From Pseudomonas chlororaphis (GTDB lineage Bacteria > Pseudomonadota > Gammaproteobacteria > Pseudomonadales > Pseudomonadaceae), in assembly GCF_000783395.1 (NCBI RefSeq), contig NZ_JSFK01000016.1, positions 1 to 64,000 of the forward strand: a DNA stretch of 64,000 nt, read 5' to 3'. Positions 16,246-24,044 of the stretch are shown in pieces (position 1 is the first letter of the stretch; each line of letters begins with the position of its first letter). The position numbers and the translations under genes are program-made. The notes below the pieces were generated by a model. The model searched no databases. It was not told the DNA's origin and saw nothing but the letters and a program-made list of their open reading frames with translations.

Positions 16246-16860
16246 TCAGCCTAACCAAGGGTTACTGGCCAGATGCTCGCGTTCGAAATCTTTGATCTGT
16301 TCGCGGCGTTGCAGGGTGCTGCCGATGGCATCCAGGCCCAGCAACAAAGCGGTTTTACGCAGCGTATCGATCTGGAAATCGATCACCGCGCCATCCGCCA
16401 GACTAATCCGCTGCGCCTCCAGATCAATACTGACCCGCGCCGTTTCAGGCTCACCGACAAGCTGTCCAATGCGTTGCACCTGCGCCTCTTCCAGGCTGAT
16501 CAACAAGACCCCGTTACGCTGGCAATTGTCGTAGAAGATCCCGGCAAAATTGCTGCCGATCAAGGCGCGGATGCCCATCTGCTGCAAGCCCCAGACCGCA
16601 TGCTCACGGCTCGATCCGCAGCCGAAGTTCGGCCCGACCAGCAGAAAACTCGCGCCCTGCCATGCCGGCTTGTTCAACACGAAATCGGGGTTTGGGCTGC
16701 CATCGCGCAGAAACCGCAGATCGAAAAACAACCCGCGATCGAGTCCCTGTCGGTCAATGCCTTTGAGAAACTGCTTGGGCATGATCACGTCCGTGTCGAC
16801 ATTGGCTGCCAATAACGGCGCGGCCTGGCCGCTGACTTGGGTGAAAGGTTGCAGGCTCAT
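16246..16860 (-). CDS. Small subunit of a 3-isopropylmalate dehydratase-like enzyme (LeuD paralogue)
   Basis: A 204-residue aconitase-swivel-domain protein like LeuD. Conserved parts are LLAANVDTDVIMPKQFLK and the substrate loop GPNFGCGSSREHAVWGL. ATG 16860 overlaps the end of the large-subunit gene by four bases (ATGA), so the two are translationally coupled. Canonical leuC-leuD in pseudomonads sit next to leuB; here no leuB or other leucine gene is present, so this is probably a paralogous hydro-lyase for a related 2-alkylmalate or citramalate-type acid. It may still act in leucine synthesis if it is the only copy; the rest of the genome would decide. Confidence 0.83.
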   Translation of the reverse strand: MSLQPFTQVSGQAAPLLAANVDTDVIMPKQFLKGIDRQGLDRGLFFDLRFLRDGSPNPDFVLNKPAWQGASFLLVGPNFGCGSSREHAVWGLQQMGIRALIGSNFAGIFYDNCQRNGVLLISLEEAQVQRIGQLVGEPETARVSIDLEAQRISLADGAVIDFQIDTLRKTALLLGLDAIGSTLQRREQIKDFEREHLASNPWLG

Positions 16861-18275
16861 GGGCGTTCTCCAAAGTGGCGGATATCGGTGAGTCGACCGC
16901 TGATCGCCGCTGCGGCGACCATCGCCGGGCTCATCAGATGAGTACGCGCACCGGCACCCTGACGGCCTTCGAAATTGCGGTTGGTGCTGGACGCGCAGCG
17001 GTCGCCGGGGGCGAGTACGTCGTCGTTCATCGCCAGGCACATCGAGCAGCCGGATTGACGCCATTCAAAACCGGCGTCGATAAAGATCTGCGCCAGCCCT
17101 TCGGCCTCAGCCTGCGCACGAACTTCGCTGGAGCCGGGGACGATCATCGCCCGTACATGCCCGGCCACGTGCTGACCGCGCACGACGCTGGCGGCATCCC
17201 GCAGGTCTTCGATCCGCGCGTTGGTGCACGAACCGATAAAGGCGTGGCTGATAACGATGTCGCTGAGCGCCATGCCTGCTTCGAGGCCCATATAGTTGAG
17301 GGCGCGGCGCATGTCCTGGCGCAGGATCGGGTCGCTGATCGCTTGTGGATCCGGCACCCGTGCACCGATAGCAGCGGCCTGATCGGGGCTGGTCCCCCAA
17401 GTGACCATCGGCTCCAGAATGCTGGCATCAAGGTGAATCTCACGATCAAACACCGCGCCGGGATCGCTGTGCAATTCGCGCCACGTCTTCAGGCCTTGTT
17501 CCCACAACTCACCTTGCGGCGCACGTGGCTTGCCCTTGAGATAGGTGAAGACCTTTTCATCCGGTGCCATGAATGCGCCGCGCGCGCCGGCCTCGACCGC
17601 CATGTTGCAAATGGTCATGCGCGCTTCAACGCTCAAGGCATCGATGGTCGAGCCGCAAAATTCGATCGCGTAACCGCTGGCCCCGGAGGCGCCGATGCGG
17701 CCGATCAGGGCCATGATCACGTCTTTGGAGGTCAGGCCCGGTGCGAGATTGCCATCCACGGTCACGCGCATACTTTTCAGACGTTTGTAGACCAGGGTCT
17801 GCGAGGCCAGCAGATGCTCGATCTCGGAGGTGCCTATGCCGAAACCGAATGCGCCGAGCGCGCCATAGGTAGTGGTGTGGCTGTCGCCAGCGGCAATCAC
17901 CATGCCGGGCAGAATAAAACCTTGCTCCGGGGCGATCACGTGTTCGATGCCCTGACGTTTGTCGAGGATGTCCAGCAACTCGATGCCGAAGTCCCGGCAG
18001 TTCTCCGCCAGATACGACACTTGCCGGGCGCCTCCCGCGTCGGGCATTGCCGCGACGCGCACAGGCGCGGTCGGGTTGACATGGTCGACCACCGCCAGCG
18101 CCGTGCCCGGCCGCCAGACATCGCGCCCGGCGGCACGCAAACCGCTGAACGCCTGCGGGCTGGTGTATTCGTTGATCACCTGACGATCGATATACAAAAG
18201 GACATGCCCCTGATCGTCGAGGCGGCACACCGTGTGCGAATCGATGTGTTTGTCGTAGAGGGTTCTGGCAGTCAT
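16857..18275 (-). CDS. Large subunit of a 3-isopropylmalate dehydratase-like enzyme (LeuC paralogue)
   Basis: A 472-residue aconitase-family hydro-lyase. The [4Fe-4S] ligands are in IGSCTNAR and SGCSMC (Cys354, Cys414 and Cys417 if counted from an upstream GTG at 18287). The ATG at 18275 gives MTARTLYDKH, the usual LeuC N-terminus, and is preferred. A difference from E. coli LeuC is DHVNPTAP where LeuC has DHNVST or DHNVPT in a conserved loop, consistent with altered substrate use. Coupled to the small-subunit gene. About 400 bp upstream of it (18276-18680) holds a REPIN and the fpvG control region. Confidence 0.83.
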   Translation of the reverse strand: MTARTLYDKHIDSHTVCRLDDQGHVLLYIDRQVINEYTSPQAFSGLRAAGRDVWRPGTALAVVDHVNPTAPVRVAAMPDAGGARQVSYLAENCRDFGIELLDILDKRQGIEHVIAPEQGFILPGMVIAAGDSHTTTYGALGAFGFGIGTSEIEHLLASQTLVYKRLKSMRVTVDGNLAPGLTSKDVIMALIGRIGASGASGYAIEFCGSTIDALSVEARMTICNMAVEAGARGAFMAPDEKVFTYLKGKPRAPQGELWEQGLKTWRELHSDPGAVFDREIHLDASILEPMVTWGTSPDQAAAIGARVPDPQAISDPILRQDMRRALNYMGLEAGMALSDIVISHAFIGSCTNARIEDLRDAASVVRGQHVAGHVRAMIVPGSSEVRAQAEAEGLAQIFIDAGFEWRQSGCSMCLAMNDDVLAPGDRCASSTNRNFEGRQGAGARTHLMSPAMVAAAAISGRLTDIRHFGERP

Positions 18276-18397
18276 CAAGGCGCTCACTCAGGGAAATCGG
18301 GTGACTCCCATCATAGGGAGCGCGGGTCGGCCATCAATTGGCAGAGAGTGATGGCGTCATCCATGAATCGTGTTTGATCCCCCGTACGCAGCAAAAC

Positions 18398-18494
18398 CCT
18401 GTGGGAGCGAGCCTGCTCGCGAAAGCGGTGGTTCAGGCAACGGATGAAGTGACTGACCCGGCGCTTTCGCGAGCAGGCTCGCTCCCACAAGGGG
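18398..18494. repeat. REPIN (GCGAGCCTGCTCGC type)
   Basis: Arms 18398-18425 and 18463-18494 contain GTGGGAGCGAGCCTGCTCGCGAAAGC and its complement. It is placed between the leuC-like gene and fpvG. The rest of the gap, 18495-18680, has no ORF, no clear Fur box and no clear PvdS box; it must hold the fpv operon promoter. Confidence 0.85.
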
Positions 18495-18680
18495 ATTCGT
18501 ATTAACCGGGGAATTGGGAAACATTTGCTTTCATATCACCTTTCGGGATTTGCCACGCTCATCCGTCCTATATAGATGCAGGCCGTTCGTGTAGGCAAAA
18601 GCCAAGTCCGGTCTTTCGGGGATCCCGTGCTGCGAAGCCCGTAGCCACGCGCCCTTTCACCGCAATCAAGACGCACAATC

Positions 18681-19880
18681 ATGTCGAAGAAATCCCGCTC
18701 CAAACTGTGGTTCCTGGTGCATAGCTGGCTGGCGTTACCGATCTGGTTCTTTGTTCTGATCGTCTGTGTCACCGGCACATTGGCGGTCGTCAGCCAGGAA
18801 ATCGTCTGGCTGGCCAACCCGCAGATGCGCGCCAGCCAGCCTGCGGACGACGCACCGCTGCTCAGCTATGACCAGATTCTCGCCGCTATCAAGAAAGCCG
18901 AACCGCAAACGGTCGTGCAGAGCATCAGCCGCCCCGACGAATCGCATTTCGCCCTGGACGTCGAGGTCAGCTACCCCGACGGGCGCGCGCAGACCGTTTA
19001 CGTCAATCCGTACACCGGCGTGATTCAGGGCGGTGCACCGGATTTCAACTTCAAAGCCTTCACCCGTGCCCTGCATGGCTGGTGGCTGGTGCCGTTCACC
19101 AATGGCTACAGCTGGGGCTGGTATCTGGTGTCGTTCCTCGGTCTGCCGCTGCTGGCGTCATTGATCACCGGGCTGGTGGTCTATAAACGCTTCTGGAAGG
19201 GTTTCTTTAGTCCGACCCTGCGCTTTCGCCACGGCGCACGGATTTTCTGGGGCGATTTCCACCGTCTGAGCGGTATCTGGTCGATCTGGTTTATTGCGGT
19301 GATTTCGGTCACCGGCACCTGGTTCCTGATCGAGGCGATGCTGTTCGATAACCACATCTCCATCTCCAGCGAGCCGGTCATTCCGGCGATGGCCCGTGAC
19401 GCCGTGCCGATCTCGGCCGATGGCACACCACCGCCGCGCATCAGCCTGGATCGCGCGATCGAAGTCGCCCAGGAGAAAATTCCCGGCCTGGAAGTCAGCT
19501 TCGTCAGCTTGCCGGGCAATGCCTACAGCCATATGAGCCTCGGCGGCCGCGGCTGGTATCCGCTGATGTTCCAGACCGCAACCCTCAACCCGTTCAACGG
19601 TGACGTCGCCGCTTCGCGCCTGTTGTCCGATCGCACCTCACTGGAGTTCGTCACCGAATCCATGCGCCCCCTGCATACCGGCGACTTTGGCGGGCTGTGG
19701 ATCAAGCTGATCTGGTTCTTCTTCGGCCTGATACTGAGCATGATGGTGCTCAGCGGTTTGTTGATCTGGACCAAACGCACTGCGCTGGCGACAGCCAATG
19801 CACTCAAGCGTGAGTCGAAGAAATCCCGCGTTCAGGCGCAACCGGCCATGAATCGTGAAGCGTCGGAGGTCAACCTGTGA
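18681..19880 (+). CDS. fpvG: Inner-membrane PepSY protein, ferripyoverdine iron reductase FpvG
   Basis: A 399-residue PepSY-associated transmembrane protein with membrane segments near residues 10-38, 140-168, 200-225 and 345-370 and a periplasmic PepSY-like domain. In P. aeruginosa FpvG (PA2403) reduces ferric iron in periplasmic ferripyoverdine so that iron is released and the siderophore recycled. Identification rests on the exact eight-gene order that follows (fpvH, J, K, C, D, E, F) and on the nearby pyoverdine genes. Conserved histidines are visible in VHSWLALP, ALHGWWLVP and FHRLSGIWS. fpvH overlaps its end by four bases. No strong ribosome binding site is seen. Confidence 0.9.
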   Translation: MSKKSRSKLWFLVHSWLALPIWFFVLIVCVTGTLAVVSQEIVWLANPQMRASQPADDAPLLSYDQILAAIKKAEPQTVVQSISRPDESHFALDVEVSYPDGRAQTVYVNPYTGVIQGGAPDFNFKAFTRALHGWWLVPFTNGYSWGWYLVSFLGLPLLASLITGLVVYKRFWKGFFSPTLRFRHGARIFWGDFHRLSGIWSIWFIAVISVTGTWFLIEAMLFDNHISISSEPVIPAMARDAVPISADGTPPPRISLDRAIEVAQEKIPGLEVSFVSLPGNAYSHMSLGGRGWYPLMFQTATLNPFNGDVAASRLLSDRTSLEFVTESMRPLHTGDFGGLWIKLIWFFFGLILSMMVLSGLLIWTKRTALATANALKRESKKSRVQAQPAMNREASEVNL

Positions 19881-20419
19881 GCAAGTCCACTGCTGCGCCG
19901 CAACCGTCGCGCCTGAGCCTGTTCTGGCACAAATGGCGCTTTCACATCAACGTGCTGTTGCTGCTGATCCCGCTGGGTTTCATGCCCAAATACTTCGCCG
20001 ATGCCGCGCTGTTTCGGGGTGATATCGGCCTCGGTGAACGAGAAGTCGGCGAAGTCACGGTCGGTCCCTGGAGCCTGCGCCTGGCCGAGCTGCGCAACGA
20101 AGCGCCGCGCCTCGAAGGCCCGGCGGGCCATATGAAAGGTTTCAACGCCGCCCTCTGCGATGCCTGCATCGACCAGGTCAAAGCCACCTACCTGCGTATC
20201 GGCAAACCCCGCAGCCTGCGCGCTGCCGGGGTGATTTTCTTTGGCACGCCCTACCGCATGGGTGCGCAATTGCCAGTGCCGGAAAAAACCAAAGCCGACG
20301 CCGAACTGTGGATCACCATGGAAGGCTGGGACGGCAGCATGCATCAGGCTTCGATCCCTCTGAGTCAGGCCTCCCCCGCCACCATCGCCTGGTTGAACCA
20401 ACAAGGAGCCAAACCATGA
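19877..20419 (+). CDS. fpvH: FpvG partner protein FpvH
   Basis: A 180-residue protein with one hydrophobic segment at about residues 23-40 (INVLLLLIPLGFMPKYF) and a soluble periplasmic part containing ALCDACIDQVKATYLRIGKPRSLRAAGVIFFGTPYR. FpvH is needed with FpvG for iron release from pyoverdine in P. aeruginosa. The CDAC pair could bind metal or form a disulfide. The start overlaps the fpvG stop (GTGA), and its own stop overlaps the fpvJ start (ATGA), so the three are coupled. Assigned by position and size; the family has no well-described domain. Confidence 0.82.
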   Translation: MSKSTAAPQPSRLSLFWHKWRFHINVLLLLIPLGFMPKYFADAALFRGDIGLGEREVGEVTVGPWSLRLAELRNEAPRLEGPAGHMKGFNAALCDACIDQVKATYLRIGKPRSLRAAGVIFFGTPYRMGAQLPVPEKTKADAELWITMEGWDGSMHQASIPLSQASPATIAWLNQQGAKP

Positions 20420-20748
20420 CCCGCCCTTTCCGCCTGCGGCTGAGCGCCGTGCTGCTGGTGCTCGGCGCCGGCTTCAGTGCCAGTGCGCTGGCCCACAACC
20501 CGATGTGCGAATGCAAAGCCATCGACGCCGTGCAGATCAAATGCACCGGCGGTTTCTCCGACGGCAGCGGTGCGCCGGGGGTGACCCTCGATGTGATCGG
20601 CTATGACGAAACCATTCTGGTGCCGGGCAAACTCGGCAGTGACTCGACCCTGACCTTCAAGAAACCCGGCGCCGAGTTCTACGTGCTGTTCGACGCAGGT
20701 CCGGGCCACGTTGTGGAAATCGACCAAGCGGATATCGAAGCGCCATGA
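20416..20748 (+). CDS. fpvJ: Small periplasmic protein FpvJ
   Basis: A 110-residue secreted protein with a Sec signal (residues about 1-26, ending ASALA) and a mature part beginning HNPMCECKAIDAVQIKCTGGFSDG. His-Met-Cys-Cys near the mature N-terminus suggests metal contact. In P. aeruginosa FpvJ interacts with the FpvC/FpvF binding proteins and the FpvG complex. AAGGAG lies 7 bases before the ATG. The start overlaps the fpvH stop and its stop overlaps the fpvK start, each by four bases. Confidence 0.82.
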   Translation: MTRPFRLRLSAVLLVLGAGFSASALAHNPMCECKAIDAVQIKCTGGFSDGSGAPGVTLDVIGYDETILVPGKLGSDSTLTFKKPGAEFYVLFDAGPGHVVEIDQADIEAP

Positions 20749-21320
20749 GTACGCCCACCACACACGTTGTGCGCCCGGCCGGTGCCGGTCATGAAACCCT
20801 CAATGTGCTGCTGTTGTGCCTGTTGATCCTTGCGGTCGCCGGTTCAGTCGTCGCGTGGCGCGGGGTTTCCCATGAACCGGAGCCGGTAGCGACCAATCAA
20901 CTCGACGCGCGCCGCGACCTCAGCGCTTCAGAGCAAGGCATCTACGCCGACCTGCGGGTGACCCTCGACGAAATCCGCTTGCTGCGCGAAGAACAGCAAG
21001 CCCTGCCGACGCCGCAAACCCTGGCAGACGAAGGGTTTGCCCCGTTTGCCCGGGATGCGAGTTCGGTCAGCCGCGGTGGGCATGCCTGGCAGTTGCTGGG
21101 GAATACCGCCTATTTCGGCCACAGCCAGAGCACAGCCGTCGCCGGTTCGTTCGTGATGTTGCTGAGCGCCGACGACAAGGCTGCGCCGGACATCTGGCTC
21201 AACCGCGATGCCAATCTGCAAGCGCCGACCGAACTGACCGAAGCAGCCCTGTCCGCCTCTGGCTGGAAACAGATCGTCGCGCAATACGATGCCGGGGTTA
21301 CCCGCGAACATCGCCATTGA
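20745..21320 (+). CDS. fpvK: Membrane-anchored protein FpvK (DUF6162-like)
   Basis: A 191-residue protein with a single hydrophobic segment at about residues 20-40 (LNVLLLCLLILAVAGSVVAW) followed by a periplasmic region rich in charged residues, with VTLDEIRLLREEQQALPTPQTLADEGFAPFARD. It ends TREHRH, histidine-rich. It fits FpvK in the fpvGHJK block, which is part of the periplasmic iron-release machinery. The biochemical role is not settled. Coupled to fpvJ; fpvC follows after 35 bp. Confidence 0.8.
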   Translation: MSTPTTHVVRPAGAGHETLNVLLLCLLILAVAGSVVAWRGVSHEPEPVATNQLDARRDLSASEQGIYADLRVTLDEIRLLREEQQALPTPQTLADEGFAPFARDASSVSRGGHAWQLLGNTAYFGHSQSTAVAGSFVMLLSADDKAAPDIWLNRDANLQAPTELTEAALSASGWKQIVAQYDAGVTREHRH

Positions 21321-21355
21321 TTCCTCGCCCTCATCCGAGAGAAGACCGTTTGCCC

Positions 21356-22285
21356 ATGTCTATTTCATCGCCTCGCCGTCCATTGTTGCGTCTGTTCCTG
21401 CTCGGCCTCTGCGCCTGCCTGCTGAGTCCACTGGCCAGCGCCGATCAGGCCAAACGCCTGCGCATCGGCATTACCCTGCACCCTTATTACAGCTATGTGG
21501 CGAACATCGTCGGCGACAAGGCCGAGGTAGTACCGTTGATTCCCGCCGGCTTCAATCCGCATGCCTACGAGCCCCGAGCCGAGGACATCAAACGCATCAG
21601 CGGACTGGATGTGATCGTGCTCAACGGTGTCGGCCATGACGACTTCGCCGACCGCATGATCGCCGCCAGCGAAACGCCGAACATCAAAACCATCGAAGCC
21701 AACGAGAACGTGCCGCTGCTGGCCGCCACCGGTGTTGCCGCACGCGGCGCCGGCAAAGTGGTGAACCCGCACACGTTCCTGTCGATCAGCGCCTCCATCG
21801 CTCAGGTCAACAACATTGCCCGCGAACTGGGCAAGCTCGATCCGGACAACGCCAAGACCTACACCCAGAACGCCCGCGCCTACGGCAAACGCCTGCGCCA
21901 GATGCGCGCCGACGCGCTGGCAAAACTGACTCAAGCGCCGAACGCAGAACTGCGCGTGGCCACAGTGCACGCCGCTTACGACTATCTGCTGCGGGAGTTC
22001 GGCCTGGAAGTGACCGCCGTGGTTGAACCGGCCCACGGTATCGAGCCAAGCCCAAGCCAGTTGAAGAAGACCATCGACCAATTGCGTGAACTGGACGTGA
22101 AAGTGATCTTCTCGGAGATGGATTTCCCCTCCACTTACGTCGAAACAATCCAGCGTGAGTCCGGGGTGAAGCTGTATCCGCTGTCGCACATTTCCTACGG
22201 CGAATACACCGCCGACAAATACGAAAAGGAAATGACCGGCAACCTCAACACCGTGGTGCGGGCGATTCAGGAGTCGGGCGCATGA
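21356..22285 (+). CDS. fpvC: Periplasmic metal-binding protein FpvC (ABC transporter)
   Basis: A 309-residue cluster A-I (ZnuA-like) substrate-binding protein with a signal peptide ending PLASA. Metal-type ligands seen are His in LHPYYSYVANI and GFNPHAYEPRAEDI, His in VNPHTFLS, and Glu/Asp in SEMDFPSTYVE. In P. aeruginosa FpvC binds ferrous iron freed from pyoverdine and takes part in the FpvCDEF transporter. ATG 21356 is used because the upstream stretch lacks a signal peptide. Its stop overlaps the fpvD ATG (ATGA). ZnuA or manganese-binding annotations are the usual automatic alternatives; the operon context favours iron. Confidence 0.88.
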   Translation: MSISSPRRPLLRLFLLGLCACLLSPLASADQAKRLRIGITLHPYYSYVANIVGDKAEVVPLIPAGFNPHAYEPRAEDIKRISGLDVIVLNGVGHDDFADRMIAASETPNIKTIEANENVPLLAATGVAARGAGKVVNPHTFLSISASIAQVNNIARELGKLDPDNAKTYTQNARAYGKRLRQMRADALAKLTQAPNAELRVATVHAAYDYLLREFGLEVTAVVEPAHGIEPSPSQLKKTIDQLRELDVKVIFSEMDFPSTYVETIQRESGVKLYPLSHISYGEYTADKYEKEMTGNLNTVVRAIQESGA

Positions 22286-23145
22286 CTTCCAGAGAAAACC
22301 TTTCCCCCGAAAACACCGAGTCCCCTGTGGGAGCGAGCTTGCTCGGGAAGGCGCCGGGTCAGCCAACATCCTTATCGAATGACACACCGCATTCGCGAGC
22401 AAGTCGAATCGTCACACCGTCGCCCCCACAGGTCTGTGGGCCGACGCTGGAATTTGCGGAAGTCAGTCTGACGCTCGGCCGCACAACCATTCTCGACAAG
22501 GTCACCTTCCAGGTGCAGCCCGGCAGCGTACACGCGCTGGTCGGCCCGAACGGTGGCGGCAAGAGTTCGCTGATCAAAACCCTGCTCGGGCAAATGCCGC
22601 ATCAGGGCCAGCTCAGCCTGCAATGGCCCGGCGCCCCCGGCACCATCGGTTACGTGCCGCAGGCGCTGGAATTCGATCGCGGCCTGCCAATGACCGTCGA
22701 CGACTTCATGGCCGCCATGTGCCAGCGACGCCCGGCGTTTCTCGGTTTGAGCAAGCGCTACGCCGGTGCCATCGGTGACGCGCTGGAACGCGTCGGCATG
22801 CAGGACAAGCGCAAGCGGCGCATGGGCGCGCTGTCCGGGGGTGAACGGCAGCGAGTTCTGCTCGCACAAGGGCTGATCCCGGCTCCGCAATTGCTGGTGC
22901 TGGATGAGCCGATGTCAGCCCTCGATGAAGCCGGGATTCAGGTGTTCGAGCGCCTGCTCAATGACTGGCGCGCGGCGGGCATCACCGTGCTGTGGATCGA
23001 GCACGATCTGGAAGCGGTCGGACGCCTGGCCAATCGGGTCACCGGTCTGAACCGTCGTGTGCTGTTCGACGCCACGCCACAACAGGCGCTGACCCCGGAA
23101 CGTCTGCTCACGCTGTTTTCCACCCATCCACGGAGCGCTGTCTGA
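22282..23145 (+). CDS. fpvD: Metal ABC transporter ATPase FpvD, with REPIN-encoded N-terminus
   Basis: A 287-residue ABC ATPase. Walker A is GPNGGGKSS (about 92-100), the signature LSGGERQRVLLAQG, and Walker B LLVLDEPMSALDE. It energises the FpvCDEF iron importer. The ABC domain starts only at about residue 55 (TLEFAEVSLTLGR). The preceding roughly 52 codons are out of keeping with the family and coincide with a REPIN (22320-22436). No ATG, GTG or TTG with a ribosome binding site occurs after the repeat, and the ATG at 22282 overlaps the fpvC stop, so the extension is probably translated. It could be clipped or disordered. fpvE overlaps by one base. Confidence 0.88.
   Translation: MTSRENLSPENTESPVGASLLGKAPGQPTSLSNDTPHSRASRIVTPSPPQVCGPTLEFAEVSLTLGRTTILDKVTFQVQPGSVHALVGPNGGGKSSLIKTLLGQMPHQGQLSLQWPGAPGTIGYVPQALEFDRGLPMTVDDFMAAMCQRRPAFLGLSKRYAGAIGDALERVGMQDKRKRRMGALSGGERQRVLLAQGLIPAPQLLVLDEPMSALDEAGIQVFERLLNDWRAAGITVLWIEHDLEAVGRLANRVTGLNRRVLFDATPQQALTPERLLTLFSTHPRSAV
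22320..22436. repeat. REPIN inside the fpvD reading frame
   Basis: Left arm 22322-22350 (CCTGTGGGAGCGAGCTTGCTCGG) is a normal REP; the right arm 22390-22434 is diverged (TTCGCGAGCAAGTCGAATCG, then CGCCCCCACAGG). Together they lie 38 bases after the fpvD start codon and keep the frame open. Confidence 0.82.
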
Positions 23146-24044
23146 TGAGTTACGAAGCCTTTCGTTTGATGGTGCAAGGCTGGGCCTCGTCCGGTTATCT
23201 GCCGGAAGCGCTGGCCTACGGTTTTGTCGTAAATGCGTTGCTCGCCGGCCTGCTGATCGGCCCGGTACTCGGCGGCCTCGGCACGCTGGTGGTGGTCAAG
23301 CGCTTCGCGTTTTTCTCCGAAGCGGTGGGCCACGCAGCGCTGACCGGTGTGGCCATCGGTATCCTGCTCGGCGAACCCTACACCGGCCCCTATGGCAGCC
23401 TGTTCGGTTACTGCCTGTTGTTCGGCATTCTGCTCAATTACCTGCGCAACCGCACCGGCCTGGCGCCGGACACCTTGATCGGCGTATTCCTCTCGGTGTC
23501 GCTGGCACTGGGCGCGAGTCTGCTGCTGATTCTGGCGGGCAAGATCAATGTGCACATTCTCGAAAACGTGCTGTTCGGTTCGGTGCTGACCGTCAACGGT
23601 AACGATCTGGCGGTGTTGGCCATCGTCGGTTCGCTGGTCATGGCCCTGGCCTTGCCGTTGTACAACCGCATCATGCTCGCCAGCTTCAATCCGCAACTGG
23701 CAGCAGTGCGCGGGGTGGCAGTGAAAACCCTGGATTATCTGTTCGTGATTCTGGTGACGCTGATCACCGTGGCGGCGGTGAAAGTCATCGGTGCGATTCT
23801 GGTTGGCGCACTGCTGGTGATTCCAGCAGCGGCGGCGCGATTGCTCAGCCAGTCGCTCAAGGGTTTCTTCTGGTGCTCGGTGCTGATCGCCACGGTCAGC
23901 ACGCTGTGCGGGATCCTCGCGCCGATCGTGTTTGACCTGCCGATTCCATCCGGCGCCGCGATCATTCTGGTCGCCGGCATTGCCTTCGCCCTCGCCGCCA
24001 TTGCGCGCGGGGTTGTCCCGAGTTTGAAAGGGAATCTTGGATAA
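23145..24044 (+). CDS. fpvE: Metal ABC transporter permease FpvE
   Basis: A 299-residue inner-membrane protein of the ABC-3 (ZnuB/TroC) family with about eight to nine hydrophobic segments. Recognisable are LVVVKRFAFFSEAVGHAALTGVAIG, which carries the coupling and metal-path residues of this family, and LVGALLVIPAAAARLLSQSLK. The ATG at 23145 overlaps the fpvD stop by one base (TGATG). The frame is open further upstream inside fpvD, but that part is a shadow. fpvF begins immediately after the stop. Confidence 0.9.
   Translation: MSYEAFRLMVQGWASSGYLPEALAYGFVVNALLAGLLIGPVLGGLGTLVVVKRFAFFSEAVGHAALTGVAIGILLGEPYTGPYGSLFGYCLLFGILLNYLRNRTGLAPDTLIGVFLSVSLALGASLLLILAGKINVHILENVLFGSVLTVNGNDLAVLAIVGSLVMALALPLYNRIMLASFNPQLAAVRGVAVKTLDYLFVILVTLITVAAVKVIGAILVGALLVIPAAAARLLSQSLKGFFWCSVLIATVSTLCGILAPIVFDLPIPSGAAIILVAGIAFALAAIARGVVPSLKGNLG

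Noticed and set aside
16246..18275. Calling this pair the housekeeping leuCD
   Set aside because: No leuB, leuA or asd nearby and a changed LeuC loop. Left as leuCD-like until the rest of the genome is seen.
18540..18640. Possible riboswitch in the structured-looking leader before fpvG
   Set aside because: I could not match the bases to a cobalamin, FMN or other known riboswitch core, and the ordering of possible stems was not convincing.
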